Numbered from the stretch's first letter, positions 53,766 through 63,668 are shown. The stretch: DNA of 64,000 bases from RYN-133 sp963785425 (GCA_963785425.1 CAWAVG010000001.1:248001-312000); one strand, 5' to 3'. The notes: a model not told the origin generated them from the letters alone. Made by a program: numbers and translations.

Positions 53766-54514
53766 CCCGGATGATGGTCGAGCAGGGCGCGCTCACGAGA
53801 GCCCCCGCGGCGGGCTGGACGAGGAGTATGCGCCCATTTCCGAAAATCTCGGATCGCCCTCCCACAACGTCTGCAGAGTTCTGCGGGACGTTCACAGGAA
53901 GGTCGTCGCTCCAGACGAGCGCACATCCGGCGAGCACATAGACAGCCGATGATCCGAGGGAAACACACCGGCGCCGCTTCATGTCAGCGCGAATTCGACG
54001 ACGCGGAAGTTGACCGCGTCGACCCATTGCGTGCGGGTCGCGGGAATGGTCACTTGGTGGGCCTCCGCCGCAGACGCTAGATGTCGGGACGGCGGCGGTA
54101 TCGCTCCAATGGGTCACTTACTGGCAGGATTTGATCAGCAGGACCAGGATTTGTACAGTGTCAGCACTGCCGAACGCGGGACTGACACGCCCGGGCAACG
54201 ACAGGTTCAGCTCTTGCTATGCATCGCTTGCATCGCTGTCATCGGGCGAACGGCAGCTGATCGTCCTAGTGCCATTTGTGTCGACGTCGCCAATGATGCA
54301 GAAGAGAACCATATGTGGACGAGCAGTGGCGCTCGTATAGGTGCGGTGCGAGCTCGCAGGTTGCGACATTGAACAGCTCAACGCGGACGTCTCATCCACC
54401 ACCGCCTGAACGACTTCGCTTACAGCGCGGCCACACTGATGTCTATTGGTCGCAGCGGCATTGCTCGTCAGAGGGCTATCTTCCCATGACCTAGACGAAG
54501 GAGCGTTCGACCCC
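53766..54514. other. Stretch without recognisable gene
   Basis: Open frames on both strands, none recognised. It may hold decayed sequence next to the broken cupin gene. Confidence 0.35.
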
Positions 54515-55105
54515 GTGTACGCGATGCAATACGAGATCACTCTGCCCGCCGACTACGACATGCGAATTATTCGGGAACGCGTCGCAATCCGCGGCGCTGC
54601 CCTCGACAACTTCGCCGGCCTCGGACTGAAGGCATATCTCATGCGAGAAGCAGACACCGACGGTTCGCCGATCAACGCCTACGCACCGTTCTATCTCTGG
54701 ACGGACACGACGGCGATGGGACGCTTCCTTTGGTCGGGTGGCGGATTCGAAGGAATCGTGACCTCGTTTGGGCGGCCCACCGTTCGACACTGGGCAGGTA
54801 CTGCTTTTCTCAGCGGCACCGGTATCGACGCTGTCCCCGTCGCTGCTTCACGCCGTTACAAGCGCATCGACCCACATGTAGATCCGACAGAGGCCGTCGC
54901 CGACGCTCTGACGTGGGCTAACCTCATCGCCGAACAAGACACCATTCATTCGGTCACGGTAGCGGTCGATCCCACCGAGTGGGAGATTGTCACCTTCGTG
55001 CTCTGGACCGCTCGAACTCGAATCGAAGTCGACGCAGGCGACCGATACGAGGTAGTGCACCTGTCGAAGCCAGGTCTCGACGTCCTGCGCAGCTCGGGCG
55101 GATAG
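54515..55105 (+). CDS. DUF4865-family protein, copy 2
   Basis: A 196-aa paralogue of the protein at 23458: YAMQYEITLPADYDMRIIRE, LGLKAYLMREAD, NAYAPFYLWTDTTAMGRFLW, FGRPTVRHWAGT. The central motifs are nearly identical and the C-terminal half has diverged. GTG 54515 gives VYAMQY, matching MYAMQY in copy 1. The function is unknown. It is followed after about 115 bases by a PEP-mutase-like gene on the same strand. Confidence 0.85.
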   Translation: MYAMQYEITLPADYDMRIIRERVAIRGAALDNFAGLGLKAYLMREADTDGSPINAYAPFYLWTDTTAMGRFLWSGGGFEGIVTSFGRPTVRHWAGTAFLSGTGIDAVPVAASRRYKRIDPHVDPTEAVADALTWANLIAEQDTIHSVTVAVDPTEWEIVTFVLWTARTRIEVDAGDRYEVVHLSKPGLDVLRSSGG

Positions 55106-55219
55106 CGGGCAGCCGTGGGCATCGAGGAGACCGACGGCGTCGTTAGATGTTCGAGTTTCTGTCTCAGTCTTGGACTAGTTCGGTCCTGCGTCGCGGCTTG
55201 GAATGACTGAGGTGAGCGG

Positions 55220-56032
55220 ATGGCGACGTCTGATGTAGTAGATGCTTTCCGCAGCCTCCACCTTCCCGGGAGACCGCTACTTCTGCCGAATCCGTACGAC
55301 ATTGGTTCGGCGCGTCTGCTCGCATCGATGGGGTTCGCTGCGTTGGCAACAACAAGTGGCGGCTTCGCTACGACGCTCGGACGGCTTGACGGAGCCGTAA
55401 CCAGGGACGAGGCAGTCGGGCACGCCGCGGCCATCGCTGCGGCCATCCATCTTCCGGTAACGGCAGACCTCGAGAATGGATTCAGCGACTTGCCGGTGGA
55501 CATGCGGGACACGATCGCTGCTGCGCTTCGCGCAGGCCTTGCGGGATGTTCGATCGAGGACTACAGCCGGCGGCAAGATCGTCCCATCTACGAGCGATCG
55601 TTTGCGTCCGATCGAATAGCGGCTGCCGCGGAGGCAGCCCGCTCCGGGCCCGAGGAGTTGATTCTCACTGCGCGCGCAGAGAACTATCTGCATGGAAACC
55701 CTGATCTCGACGACACGATCGGTCGGTTGAAGGCTTACGAAGCGGCAGGCGCAGATGTTCTCTACGCGCCTGGGATGGTTGATCTCGCCGCGATCGGGGA
55801 GGTAGTTGCCGCGTGCACCGCCCCGGTCAACTCGTTGCTTTTGCCGGGGGGGCCGTCTATCGCGGAATTGACAGAGGTGGGTGTGAGCCGAATTTCGATT
55901 GGTGGCGCGCTCGCATACGTTGCGTTGAACGCGGTCGCCGAGGCAGCGCGGGACTTCCAGAGTGGTTCGGCACCTTTCTGGCCTGCTGCCCGCGACGGCT
56001 GGGCGACAGCGCGCACTGCGTTCAGGCCATGA
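55220..56032 (+). CDS. Isocitrate lyase/PEP mutase-family protein
   Basis: A 270-aa TIM-barrel enzyme of the carboxyphosphonoenolpyruvate mutase group. FAALATTSGGFATTLGR and LPVTADLENGFSDLPVDM carry the Mg2+-binding Asp/Glu, and AGCSIEDYSRRQDRPIYERS and LILTARAENYLHGNPDLDDT follow. The isocitrate-lyase catalytic KKCGH is absent, so lyase action on isocitrate is unlikely. C-C or C-P lyase chemistry on an oxaloacetate- or methylmalate-like acid is possible. GTGAGCGGATG precedes the ATG. Confidence 0.88.
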   Translation: MATSDVVDAFRSLHLPGRPLLLPNPYDIGSARLLASMGFAALATTSGGFATTLGRLDGAVTRDEAVGHAAAIAAAIHLPVTADLENGFSDLPVDMRDTIAAALRAGLAGCSIEDYSRRQDRPIYERSFASDRIAAAAEAARSGPEELILTARAENYLHGNPDLDDTIGRLKAYEAAGADVLYAPGMVDLAAIGEVVAACTAPVNSLLLPGGPSIAELTEVGVSRISIGGALAYVALNAVAEAARDFQSGSAPFWPAARDGWATARTAFRP

Positions 56033-56277
56033 CGTGAACTCGACAGCCTAACGATTCGGCCGGTGTGAGTCCTTCATATTCTAGTTCGGGAAACGCTGGC
56101 ACAACTCGTTCCGCTCGTACGTGCGCGGCGAACGGGGATGCTATTCGACGACGCCACTGTCGAGGCGCGTGGAGGCGCGTCAAGATGCGCCACGCAGCAC
56201 GTGCGCCGATCAGACTGAGGCAGATTCGGACTCGTGCGTGCCTGCGTTGTCTTCGCGATCGCTGGTGCTGGGGCGGT

Positions 56278-56475
56278 TCAGGTGTGGCGTGACTCGGACG
56301 GCCAAACGAGTGCCTGCGCAACAATGACTGACTCTCCGTTGAATGCGAGAGCCGGGCCGTGATGGAGTTCGAACCCGAGGTCGAGCGCCTCCGACACTCG
56401 ACGACAGAACGCCTCGTCGTCGGGCCCAGTAAGGACGCGGTAGCGTGGCAGTCCGTTCGGTGGGCGCTCAGGCAT
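56278..56475 (-). CDS. DUF1737-family small protein
   Basis: A 65-aa protein: GLPRYRVLTGPDDEAFCRRV with SEALDLGFELHHGPALAFNG and VIVAQALVW match DUF1737, a small domain with YRVLTG and a C-terminal QALVW. Function unknown. It follows the SnoaL-like gene on the same strand by about 40 bases. Confidence 0.8.
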   Translation of the reverse strand: MPERPPNGLPRYRVLTGPDDEAFCRRVSEALDLGFELHHGPALAFNGESVIVAQALVWPSESRHT

Positions 56476-56517
56476 GTTTCCCGCCTTCGAAAGTGCAGTG
56501 TAGGAGGAGCTTGAGCA

Positions 56518-56949
56518 TCAAGACTGGCGCTGCACTTCGACGCCCATACGGTCGATCTGAATCCAGTACTCGACGATGAGGCCGTCGCAAACTCGGAACA
56601 CGGCGCTCGTGATTTGACGTATGTGTCGGCTGGGATCGATCTTGCGATCGCGGCCTTCTTGAGTCCACCGTGCGTACACGCGCGCACCATCCGCGAGCAC
56701 CTCGTCGATGGTGATCGTGAAAGGCCCCCACATGTCGAGGACCTCGCGAACGTGATTGACATAGTTTTCTGGCGTGCGAGCGATCGAGTCTTCGGCTTCG
56801 GAAGTCAGCTGGTGAGCGATGACGACTGGCGCCATGTAGGAGTCGGCACGGTCCAGTCGTCTTCCAGATCTGACCTGCGTTAGGAAGTTGATCACCACAG
56901 AGCGTGGTTCTGTCGGCCGGACATCTCGGGTAAGCGGGGTAATGGTCAT
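56518..56949 (-). CDS. SnoaL-like/NTF2-fold protein
   Basis: A 143-aa NTF2-fold protein from ATG 56949: INFLTQVRSGRRLDRADSYM, APVVIAHQLTSEAEDSIART, TITIDEVLADGARVYARWTQ, AVFRVCDGLIVEYWIQIDRM. These correspond to the SnoaL cyclase-like/ketosteroid isomerase fold, with the sequence pattern HQ and IDR in the pocket. Its substrate is unknown. It is probably co-transcribed with the DUF1737 gene, and starts close to the end of the PhzF gene. Confidence 0.82.
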   Translation of the reverse strand: MTITPLTRDVRPTEPRSVVINFLTQVRSGRRLDRADSYMAPVVIAHQLTSEAEDSIARTPENYVNHVREVLDMWGPFTITIDEVLADGARVYARWTQEGRDRKIDPSRHIRQITSAVFRVCDGLIVEYWIQIDRMGVEVQRQS

Positions 56950-57004
56950 CGCGATCACGCCACGTATGTGAGCGACGACCGGGCGTCGCAAGGTCTGACG
57001 CGGC

Positions 57005-57895
57005 TCACGGCTCCAGCCCGATTGGCACAGCCTGCCCTGTTACGCGTATCGGTCCGTCCATGCCGACGTCGACCAACAGCAGGCTCGGACGACCCATATC
57101 GACGCCCTGATGGATGGTGAGGGCCGTCGGGATTGGTATGCGACCGATGTCGCGGAGGTATGCCGCGTAGGCGGCCGCGCCTGCGCCTGTAGCCGGATCC
57201 TCTACGACGCCACCGAATGGGAATGGAGCTCGGACGTGGTGAACCGTCGGTGATTCGGCAACTGCAAGGTGGATAGTGACCCAACCTTGTTCCAGTGACA
57301 GGCTGCGGAGTGCGTCATAATCGTAAGACATATCCGCGAGTGCAGTTCTATTGCGCAGCGGCAAGACCGCGTGTCGAGCACCTGCGTAAGCGACAGCGGG
57401 TGGAGTGCGTGGGTCTAAAACCTGCCGGGTCCACCCGAAGGTAGCGAGCAACGCGCCGAGGAGTTCGGGCGACATCGGTTCATGCGAGGGTTCTGGACTC
57501 TGGAGCGTGGCTTGCCACCCGTCGGAACCATGATCGACATCGACGCGGACCGTGCCCGCAGCTGTGGTGAAATGAAGCGGTCCTGGACCGATGACCCGGC
57601 CTACTGCGACTGCGAGAGCGATCGTGGCGTGTCCACAGAACGGAACTTCTGCCTGTGGGGCGAAGTACCGAACTGCATAAGCTCGCCTGTGGTCCCGAAC
57701 TGGCCCGTCGGTGACGAAGGCTGTTTCGGAGTACCCGACGTCAGCGGCGATAGCGCGCATCGCCTCGGTCTCGTGAGCCACCGGTGACGCGTCGAGCACC
57801 ACTCCGGCTGGATTACCACCATCCGGATCGCTAGTGAACGCAGCCCATCGGCCGATCGTCAGCAACACCCCGGCGCTGGGGTGAGTCGTGTCCAC
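57005..57895 (-). CDS. PhzF-family isomerase-like protein, copy 1
   Basis: A 296-aa protein from GTG 57895 with AGGAG six bases upstream. PhzF motifs: FTSDPDGGNPAGVVLDAS, VGYSETAFVTDG with the catalytic Glu, VPFCGHATIALAVAVG and VEDPATGAGAAAYAAYLR. Diaminopimelate-epimerase-like two-domain fold. PhzF itself isomerises a trans-dihydro-hydroxyanthranilate, but most homologues outside phenazine clusters are unassigned, and no other phenazine gene is near. A second copy lies at 61460. Confidence 0.88.
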   Translation of the reverse strand: MDTTHPSAGVLLTIGRWAAFTSDPDGGNPAGVVLDASPVAHETEAMRAIAADVGYSETAFVTDGPVRDHRRAYAVRYFAPQAEVPFCGHATIALAVAVGRVIGPGPLHFTTAAGTVRVDVDHGSDGWQATLQSPEPSHEPMSPELLGALLATFGWTRQVLDPRTPPAVAYAGARHAVLPLRNRTALADMSYDYDALRSLSLEQGWVTIHLAVAESPTVHHVRAPFPFGGVVEDPATGAGAAAYAAYLRDIGRIPIPTALTIHQGVDMGRPSLLLVDVGMDGPIRVTGQAVPIGLEP

Positions 57896-58038
57896 AGGTC
57901 TCCTCACCGCGTTTAGTGCTTTAAGACTGCCGAGATCACGAGGTTGCGCGGCTGCCAATTGGACGATCATTGGCTGCATCTGGCGTTGACCGCGATCATG
58001 CGGTGCTGCACGGCTTTGAACGATGCTACAACCGAAGC

Positions 58039-58695
58039 GTGGTCGATGAGACTGAGCCGCATTGGCCCCGCACTGTGTTGATGACCATCGACGTGCAACG
58101 CGACTACCTTTCGGACGCACCTCACGGAGTTGCGGGCACGACGGAAGTGCTTCCAGTTCTTGCCCGGCTCGTAGAGGCCTTCCGAGGTGCGCATCGGCCG
58201 ATCGTCCACGTCGTCCGCATCTATTTGGCAGACGGCAGTAACGCTGACATGTCGCGGCGGTCGATGATCCGCGCTGGCGCGTCAGTAGTTCGGCCAGGAA
58301 CTGACGGTGTACACCTGCCACCACAGCTCACGAACGATCAAGATGCCCTTCTGGATACGGACTCCTTGCTCGCCGGCCGCTTCCAACAAATCGGACCGAA
58401 CGAATACGTCATGTACAAGCCGCGGTGGAACGCATTCTTCGGTACGAGTCTCGACCGGTGGCTTCGCGATCGAGACGTCGACACAGTGGTCGTTGCCGGG
58501 TGCAACTTTCCGAACTGCCCCCGTGGAACGCTGTTTGGAGCGAGCGAACGAGACTATCGCGCCGTCGCCGTAGCGGACGCTATTTCGGGTTGGACGTCGG
58601 TTTCAGAGGCCGAGTTGGCAGGGATAGGCGTGCTGACTTTGACCACCGCGGGGGTCATCGCGGAGGTGTCGTCGCTGTCGACGACAACCGATTGA
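58039..58695 (+). CDS. Isochorismatase-family cysteine hydrolase
   Basis: About 218 aa from GTG 58039. Triad: D18 (LMTIDVQRDYL), K127 (EYVMYKPRWNAFF), C160 (VVAGCNFPNCPRGTLFGASE). The sequence around C160 (NFPNCPRG) differs from the GxxxDxCV of nicotinamidases, placing it in a subgroup with unassigned substrates. Divergent from PhzF copy 1, upstream of an MFS gene on the same strand. Confidence 0.88.
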   Translation: MVDETEPHWPRTVLMTIDVQRDYLSDAPHGVAGTTEVLPVLARLVEAFRGAHRPIVHVVRIYLADGSNADMSRRSMIRAGASVVRPGTDGVHLPPQLTNDQDALLDTDSLLAGRFQQIGPNEYVMYKPRWNAFFGTSLDRWLRDRDVDTVVVAGCNFPNCPRGTLFGASERDYRAVAVADAISGWTSVSEAELAGIGVLTLTTAGVIAEVSSLSTTTD

Positions 58696-58807
58696 GCTTC
58701 GCCGTCCCTTAGAACCGCCAATCGGTTGGGCGGCGGCTCTGTCGATTCGTCGCCCGTACACGGAGTCTTGCCCGGGTCCAGGTCGCGGACCAAGCTAAGG
58801 AGACCGG

Positions 58808-60022
58808 GTGCGGAATCGAGATCTGAGGCTGATCACTGCTTCCGCGTTCGTCGACACTTTCGGCGACGGCCTATGGATGGTCGCCGGTGGCCTCTTCTTC
58901 GTTCGGGCGCAGCACCTTCCCGTCACCGAGGTTGGTCTGGGTTTGACAGTAGCGGGGCTCGTAGGGCTGCCCGCGGGGCTCTGGCTCGCGCGGGTTGCAG
59001 ATCGACGCGGACCCCGGGGTGCCTATCTAGCGCTCACCCTCACGCAGGCTGCAGCGTTCGTTCTGCTCGTCTTCGCTGCATCGTTCCCGCCCTTCGTGGT
59101 CGGGGCCACGATTGCTGCCTGCGCGAACCAGGGCGCTCAAGCCATCCGGAGCGGCATTGTCCGCACTAAGGGCGGTGCGGACGCTGTCCGCTTCCGTGCT
59201 CGACTCCACGCCGTAATGAATGTCGGCATCAGCGCGGGCGCCGCGATAGCCGGCCTCGCGGTGGCTGTCAACACTCGCCCCGCATACGTGACGATCATGG
59301 TGTGTGACGCCGCAACCTTCGCGCTAGCGGGACTATTGCTTCGCGCGACCAGCGCGGTCCCCGCTGTGCCACCGCCGCCCGCTTCGACTCGTTTCGGCGC
59401 TATCCGCGACGGCCGATACGTGGCAGTTGCTGCTGTTGATGGGTTGCTGGATCTGCAATTCATCGTGTCGGGCTATCTACTACCCCTATGGGTCGTGCTT
59501 CACACCAGTGCACCTCGTTGGCTGAGCAGCCCACTTCTCATGCTGAACACCGGAGTCGTTGTCTTCCTGCAGGTCCGTTTTTCCAAAGGCGCCGATCGAG
59601 TGCCGGGGGCGGCACGGTCGTTCCGACGAGGCGCATGGACGCTGGCGGTTGCCACGGTTATCTTCGGTATTTCTGGTCAGGTTTCACCCGGCGTTGCGGT
59701 CGTTACACTGGTCGCCGCGATGGCCGTGCATTCCATCGGTGAGCTGCTGCACGCTAGCGGTTCGTTCGGCTTGTCCTATGGATTGGCGCCGACGCACAGC
59801 GTTTCGGAGTATCAGGCGGTGTGGTCGCTTGGCATGGGTATGGCGCGTGCCCTCGGGCCAGCGCTGCTTACGTTCGTATGTATCAAGGGCGGCCTCGTTG
59901 GCTGGATAGGGCTCGGCGCAGCTTTTGTCGCGGCCGGGGCGGCAGCACCCGCCCTGTCGCGTCGAGTCGACGCGAGCAGTACCGGTGGCGCGGCGGTCGC
60001 CGCCGTTGCTGGCAATCCTTGA
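58808..60022 (+). CDS. MFS transporter
   Basis: A 404-aa twelve-helix major facilitator protein starting at GTG 58808 after AAGGAGA. LITASAFVDTFGDGLWMVAG is helix one, LPAGLWLARVADRRGPRGAY carries motif A, and VRFRARLHAVMNVGISAGAA lies at the fourth-fifth helix region. The C-terminal half resembles macrolide/lipopeptide exporters (VWSLGMGMARALGPALLTFV). Substrate unknown. It follows the isochorismatase-fold enzyme by about 110 bases. Confidence 0.9.
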   Translation: MRNRDLRLITASAFVDTFGDGLWMVAGGLFFVRAQHLPVTEVGLGLTVAGLVGLPAGLWLARVADRRGPRGAYLALTLTQAAAFVLLVFAASFPPFVVGATIAACANQGAQAIRSGIVRTKGGADAVRFRARLHAVMNVGISAGAAIAGLAVAVNTRPAYVTIMVCDAATFALAGLLLRATSAVPAVPPPPASTRFGAIRDGRYVAVAAVDGLLDLQFIVSGYLLPLWVVLHTSAPRWLSSPLLMLNTGVVVFLQVRFSKGADRVPGAARSFRRGAWTLAVATVIFGISGQVSPGVAVVTLVAAMAVHSIGELLHASGSFGLSYGLAPTHSVSEYQAVWSLGMGMARALGPALLTFVCIKGGLVGWIGLGAAFVAAGAAAPALSRRVDASSTGGAAVAAVAGNP

Positions 60023-60305
60023 GATCGAGCAGCTCGACGCGCCGTTGAAGGACTCGAAGCTGGCGCCAAGTCGTACAACTAAAATCGCCGGAAAACACCG
60101 CAGCGCTGTCATGGTGCGCTGAAGATCTACGTGCTCTCGCGATATCGGCGGATCGAGCCGCGGCCCGCCAACTGTCCGCACCGGCGCTGGGTAGGTATCG
60201 AGGGTTTGTCGCGGTGCAGTCGACAGATCGTAAGCATCCCGGGACGATTTCGATACAGTTCAAATGAAAACAGAAGCATGGTCATAATGTGAGGGACGCT
60301 CCGCA

Positions 60306-61169
60306 GTGCATACGAGAGTCGCGCGTAGCTCCGACGTAATCGGCATTTACGGGCTACAACGCACGTACGACATCTGGTGCGTAGGAGCGCCGGAAGATAG
60401 CGAGTCGGAAGTCCGCGATACCTACTTACGAGCCGAAAACACCCAAGTCGTGCTTAGAGGTGACGACATCGTCGGCTACGCGGCGTATTGGCGTACTGGT
60501 TCGCATGTCGTCGCCCATCCAGGCAGCGATATGGAGGCAATTTATCGACTCCTCGTGCACTGGCTTACAGCGAGTTTTGCGCCTGAAGTTCGTGCATCGG
60601 CTTGCGACGAACAGTTGCGACGAGTTGCCGCGCGCCAGGGATGGCGTCTTTCCAACTTGACTTTCGATCTACTCAGGCCGGTCACGCCAGACTGGGTTGT
60701 TGGTTTGCCGTCATGGCAGCGGGGTTACAGCGCGGTCGCGGGCGCGGAGGCCGATCATTCGGCTCTGCATCGTTTGATTTACCGCGATGCACACTGGCCT
60801 GAGATGCCGGGGCATCACGACCGCGGACTCGATGAATGGCAACGTCTTTTCCTGCAACCCGCGGGTGCCACGGAGCCGCTGGTTGCATGGCATTCCGACC
60901 GCATGGTCGGCGCTGCGCTGTCGCGCGTCTTCGACGACGGCACAGGCTGGATCACACAACTCGCGGTGGTTCCCGAAGAACGAAGACGAGGAATCGCCCG
61001 CAATCTCTTGCTTCAGGTCTTCCGCCTGCTTATCGACAGCGGCGTTACGTCGATCGGTCTCGGCGTGTCTGCCGCAAACCGCGCCGCGATCGGCCTGTAT
61101 GTCAGCCTTGGTCTCGAAGTGCGACGCGAATGGGCAATATATCTACCGCCCCCGGTCGAAGTTGAATAG
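60306..61169 (+). CDS. GNAT acetyltransferase, two-domain type
   Basis: A 287-aa acetyltransferase starting at GTG 60306. The C-terminal GNAT domain holds WITQLAVVPEERRRGIARNL (acetyl-CoA loop R-R-R-G-I-A) and IGLGVSAANRAAIGLYVSLG. The N-terminal half is GNAT-like but lacks a clear acetyl-CoA loop, as in tandem MshD-type proteins. A mycothiol synthase role is possible by architecture but not supported by specific motifs. Confidence 0.86.
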   Translation: MHTRVARSSDVIGIYGLQRTYDIWCVGAPEDSESEVRDTYLRAENTQVVLRGDDIVGYAAYWRTGSHVVAHPGSDMEAIYRLLVHWLTASFAPEVRASACDEQLRRVAARQGWRLSNLTFDLLRPVTPDWVVGLPSWQRGYSAVAGAEADHSALHRLIYRDAHWPEMPGHHDRGLDEWQRLFLQPAGATEPLVAWHSDRMVGAALSRVFDDGTGWITQLAVVPEERRRGIARNLLLQVFRLLIDSGVTSIGLGVSAANRAAIGLYVSLGLEVRREWAIYLPPPVEVE

Positions 61170-61459
61170 AGCGCGCTGGATGGATTCCTGACACGTCCCA
61201 GGCACAGCTACTGGGTTCCTCGATTCTCGTAGTCGACTCGTTCTCGGCCGGCGTATTGGGCAAGTCTCCGGATTCGACAGGGTCGGCCTGCAGGGAGCGG
61301 TGTGCGAGTTTGCACTGCTTGCAGCTCGCCACTCTAAAGACCGATCGACGTCACGAACACGAGTCGCTGGGCAACGGCTGCCATTGGGCTGCCGTGCGGC
61401 CCTTGTCCGGACCTAGTCGTGCCGAGACGCTCGGCTATGACTGCGAACACAGGAGAATC

Positions 61460-62278
61460 GTGCTTAACGCTGCCCTAATTGATGCCTTCACCCAAGAGCC
61501 GTTCAAAGGGAACCCAGCTGGCGTCGTCTTGCTCGACGGCCACGCTCGCCGGCCATCGTGGATGCAGGAAGTGGCAGCAGAACTCGGTGCTTCTGAGACA
61601 GCATTCCTTGAGCCGCGCAACGAATCCGGCTCGTACGGATTGCGGTGGTTTACGCCGGCAGTCGAAGTGGAGTTGTGCGGACACGCCACCTTAGCCGCCG
61701 CACACTGGCTGTGGGATCAACGAGACGAAGGAGGTCAATCGCTGTCATTCCACACGCGAAGTGGTGTTCTCACCGCGACCCGTTCTCCGGTCGATGATTT
61801 GATCTGGCTCGATTTCCCGGTGGTACCGATCGTCGACACTCACCAGCCCGATGGTTGGCGCGAGGCATTCGGTCGCGGTGAGCTGTCATGGGTCGGCCGA
61901 ACTGAGGGTGTTCACGACATCCACTCCAACGGGCTGATTGTTACCGATGCAGATTCCCTCCGACGTCTCGCCCCGGACTTTGGGCGGGTTGCCGACCTGC
62001 CTTGCGGGGGCGTAATCATTACGGCGTCCAGCGACTTATCGGATGTAGACATTCTGACTCGCTACTTCGCTCCGGCCTGCGGCGTGGATGAGGACCCGGT
62101 TACCGGATCGGCTCACTGCACCGTTGGGTGGTACTGGGCCGCGATCCTCGGAATACACAGACTCCGCGCACGTCAGGTTTCGTCGCGTGGTGGCGATCTG
62201 CACGTGGAGGTGGATGAAGAACGGATCGGTCTCGGAGGACATGCTGTAACGGTCGCCGACCTGAAACTACACGTCTAA
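61460..62278 (+). CDS. PhzF-family isomerase-like protein, copy 2
   Basis: A 272-aa protein from GTG 61460, with AGGAG four bases upstream. Motifs: ALIDAFTQEPFKGNPAGVVL, LGASETAFLEP with the catalytic Glu, VELCGHATLAAAHWLWDQ, and GVDEDPVTGSAHCTVGWYWA. It aligns with copy 1 in motif order but is clearly diverged. The 68 in-frame codons upstream are not PhzF-like. Function unassigned. Confidence 0.88.
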   Translation: MLNAALIDAFTQEPFKGNPAGVVLLDGHARRPSWMQEVAAELGASETAFLEPRNESGSYGLRWFTPAVEVELCGHATLAAAHWLWDQRDEGGQSLSFHTRSGVLTATRSPVDDLIWLDFPVVPIVDTHQPDGWREAFGRGELSWVGRTEGVHDIHSNGLIVTDADSLRRLAPDFGRVADLPCGGVIITASSDLSDVDILTRYFAPACGVDEDPVTGSAHCTVGWYWAAILGIHRLRARQVSSRGGDLHVEVDEERIGLGGHAVTVADLKLHV

Positions 62279-62403
62279 ATGGTTGTATCTCCCAGCGTTC
62301 TCGGATCTCGTCTGCCAGCTGAATGGTCGCCTCGGTCGGCGCACACATTGCAGACGGAGGTCGATCGCCGCTCTCGCACGGGCCGGGACAGGACCAGCAC
62401 GAG

Positions 62404-63091
62404 CTACCCGCTCGTGGTGAGTGCAACCGATGTCGCTGCCGCGAGAATTCCAACATTCTGCAACCACGTGGTCCTTTCGTGCAGAACCACGGCCGCGATT
62501 GCCACCGTTATAACGGGATACATCGCAGCGACAACAGCCACTTCGGTGAGTCGACCGAGTCCGGCGGCGACGAAGAACAAGACGTTGCGTCGACAACCGC
62601 AAACACCGGACGCGCAGCCCACGGGGTCGCTCGCGCCCATGATCGACGACTACCGATCGGTGAGTTGGCTTTGGTACGGGACCGGGACGCGACAACAGCC
62701 ACAACGGTCAGGGCGACCAGTTGCCCTGGTAGCAATGGCCACGTGGCGTCAGCCGTACCTGCCTTATCCAACGCAACGAACAGCAGTCCAAAACCTGCGC
62801 CGGCCAGAACGCCGTACCCCGGCCACGAGTCCACGGTAGAGGGCGACGTTTCCTAACGCTCCCCCGATGCCGCTGAGCGAACCCCACGCGACCGCGTGAC
62901 CCGATGGCCCTTGGTGGGCGAAGAGGAGCACGGCGAGACCCGCTCCGAGAACTCCGGTGGTCTGCACGAGCAGTGACATTTGAGTTGGGTTGTGCGGCGT
63001 GAACCTCGCCGCCGAGAAAGTCACCTGTGCCGTAACTGACTGCTGATGCCGACGCGAGCACCAGAGCCGCGTTCACGATGACCTGTCGCAT
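62404..63091 (-). pseudogene. EamA-family transporter, frame-disrupted
   Basis: Membrane segments lie in order but in changing frames: VNAALVLASASAVSYGTGDF with FLGGE near 63060, LLVQTTGVLGAGLAVLLFAH, SLSGIGGALGNVALYRGLVA, VLAGAGFGLLFVALDKAGTA, LPGQLVALTVVAVVASR, FFVAAGLGRLTEVAVVAAMY and WLQNVGILAAATSVALTTSG at 62404. At least three indels. Intact, it would be a ten-helix metabolite exporter. Confidence 0.78.
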
Positions 63092-63668
63092 GCACCGTGA
63101 TGTCCGCGCTTGGCATCGGGTGTGTTCGGACCCGCGAGTGTCAAGCTGGCACCGTTAGTCGCGTTCGCAGTGCGAGCCGCTGCGTCCACCGCTCAGCGTC
63201 GCATCTTGAATGAAGTCACCACATGGTGGACGGCGATGCCTAGGCGCACCGAGACCGGTACGCGCACGCCTGTCTTTCGATACGTTTGGTCGCCCGTGCC
63301 GGTACGCAGCGCGTAGCGCGCTGCAGACCAGTCGTCTGGTGGCCACCAGTACGCCGTGTGTCTGATCCGCACCTTCGAACCTCGCTGCTCATTCGGGTAT
63401 GGCTGGTCGCGCCGCACGTCAATACCGACGCAACGAACGGTGCCGATCCGAGCTGGCACGACAACAGCACCACCGGCGTATCGATTGGCGCGATTCTGTT
63501 CCTGTCAATAGAAGCCGAGACTTCGTCACCACTGACACTGACACTGCGCGGACACATGGGTTGTCGCGGGCGGACCATCGGATGTCGCTTGGCTCGTCCG
63601 AGCCACTGCGGCCACATCGGATGCAGTTGGATCGCCACGAACCGTGGACTTCGCCATACGGTGCGGTG
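63092..63668. other. Stretch without recognisable gene
   Basis: A 128-codon rightward frame (63286-63669) shows no recognisable homology; the other frames are no better. Confidence 0.35.

Noticed and set aside
57005..58324. Long N-terminal extension of the first PhzF frame
   Set aside because: It runs antiparallel over the divergent isochorismatase gene. A strong AGGAG precedes GTG 57895, which fits PhzF length.
57005..62278. Phenazine biosynthesis
   Set aside because: Only PhzF-like proteins are present. No PhzA/B/C/D/E/G homologue is visible.
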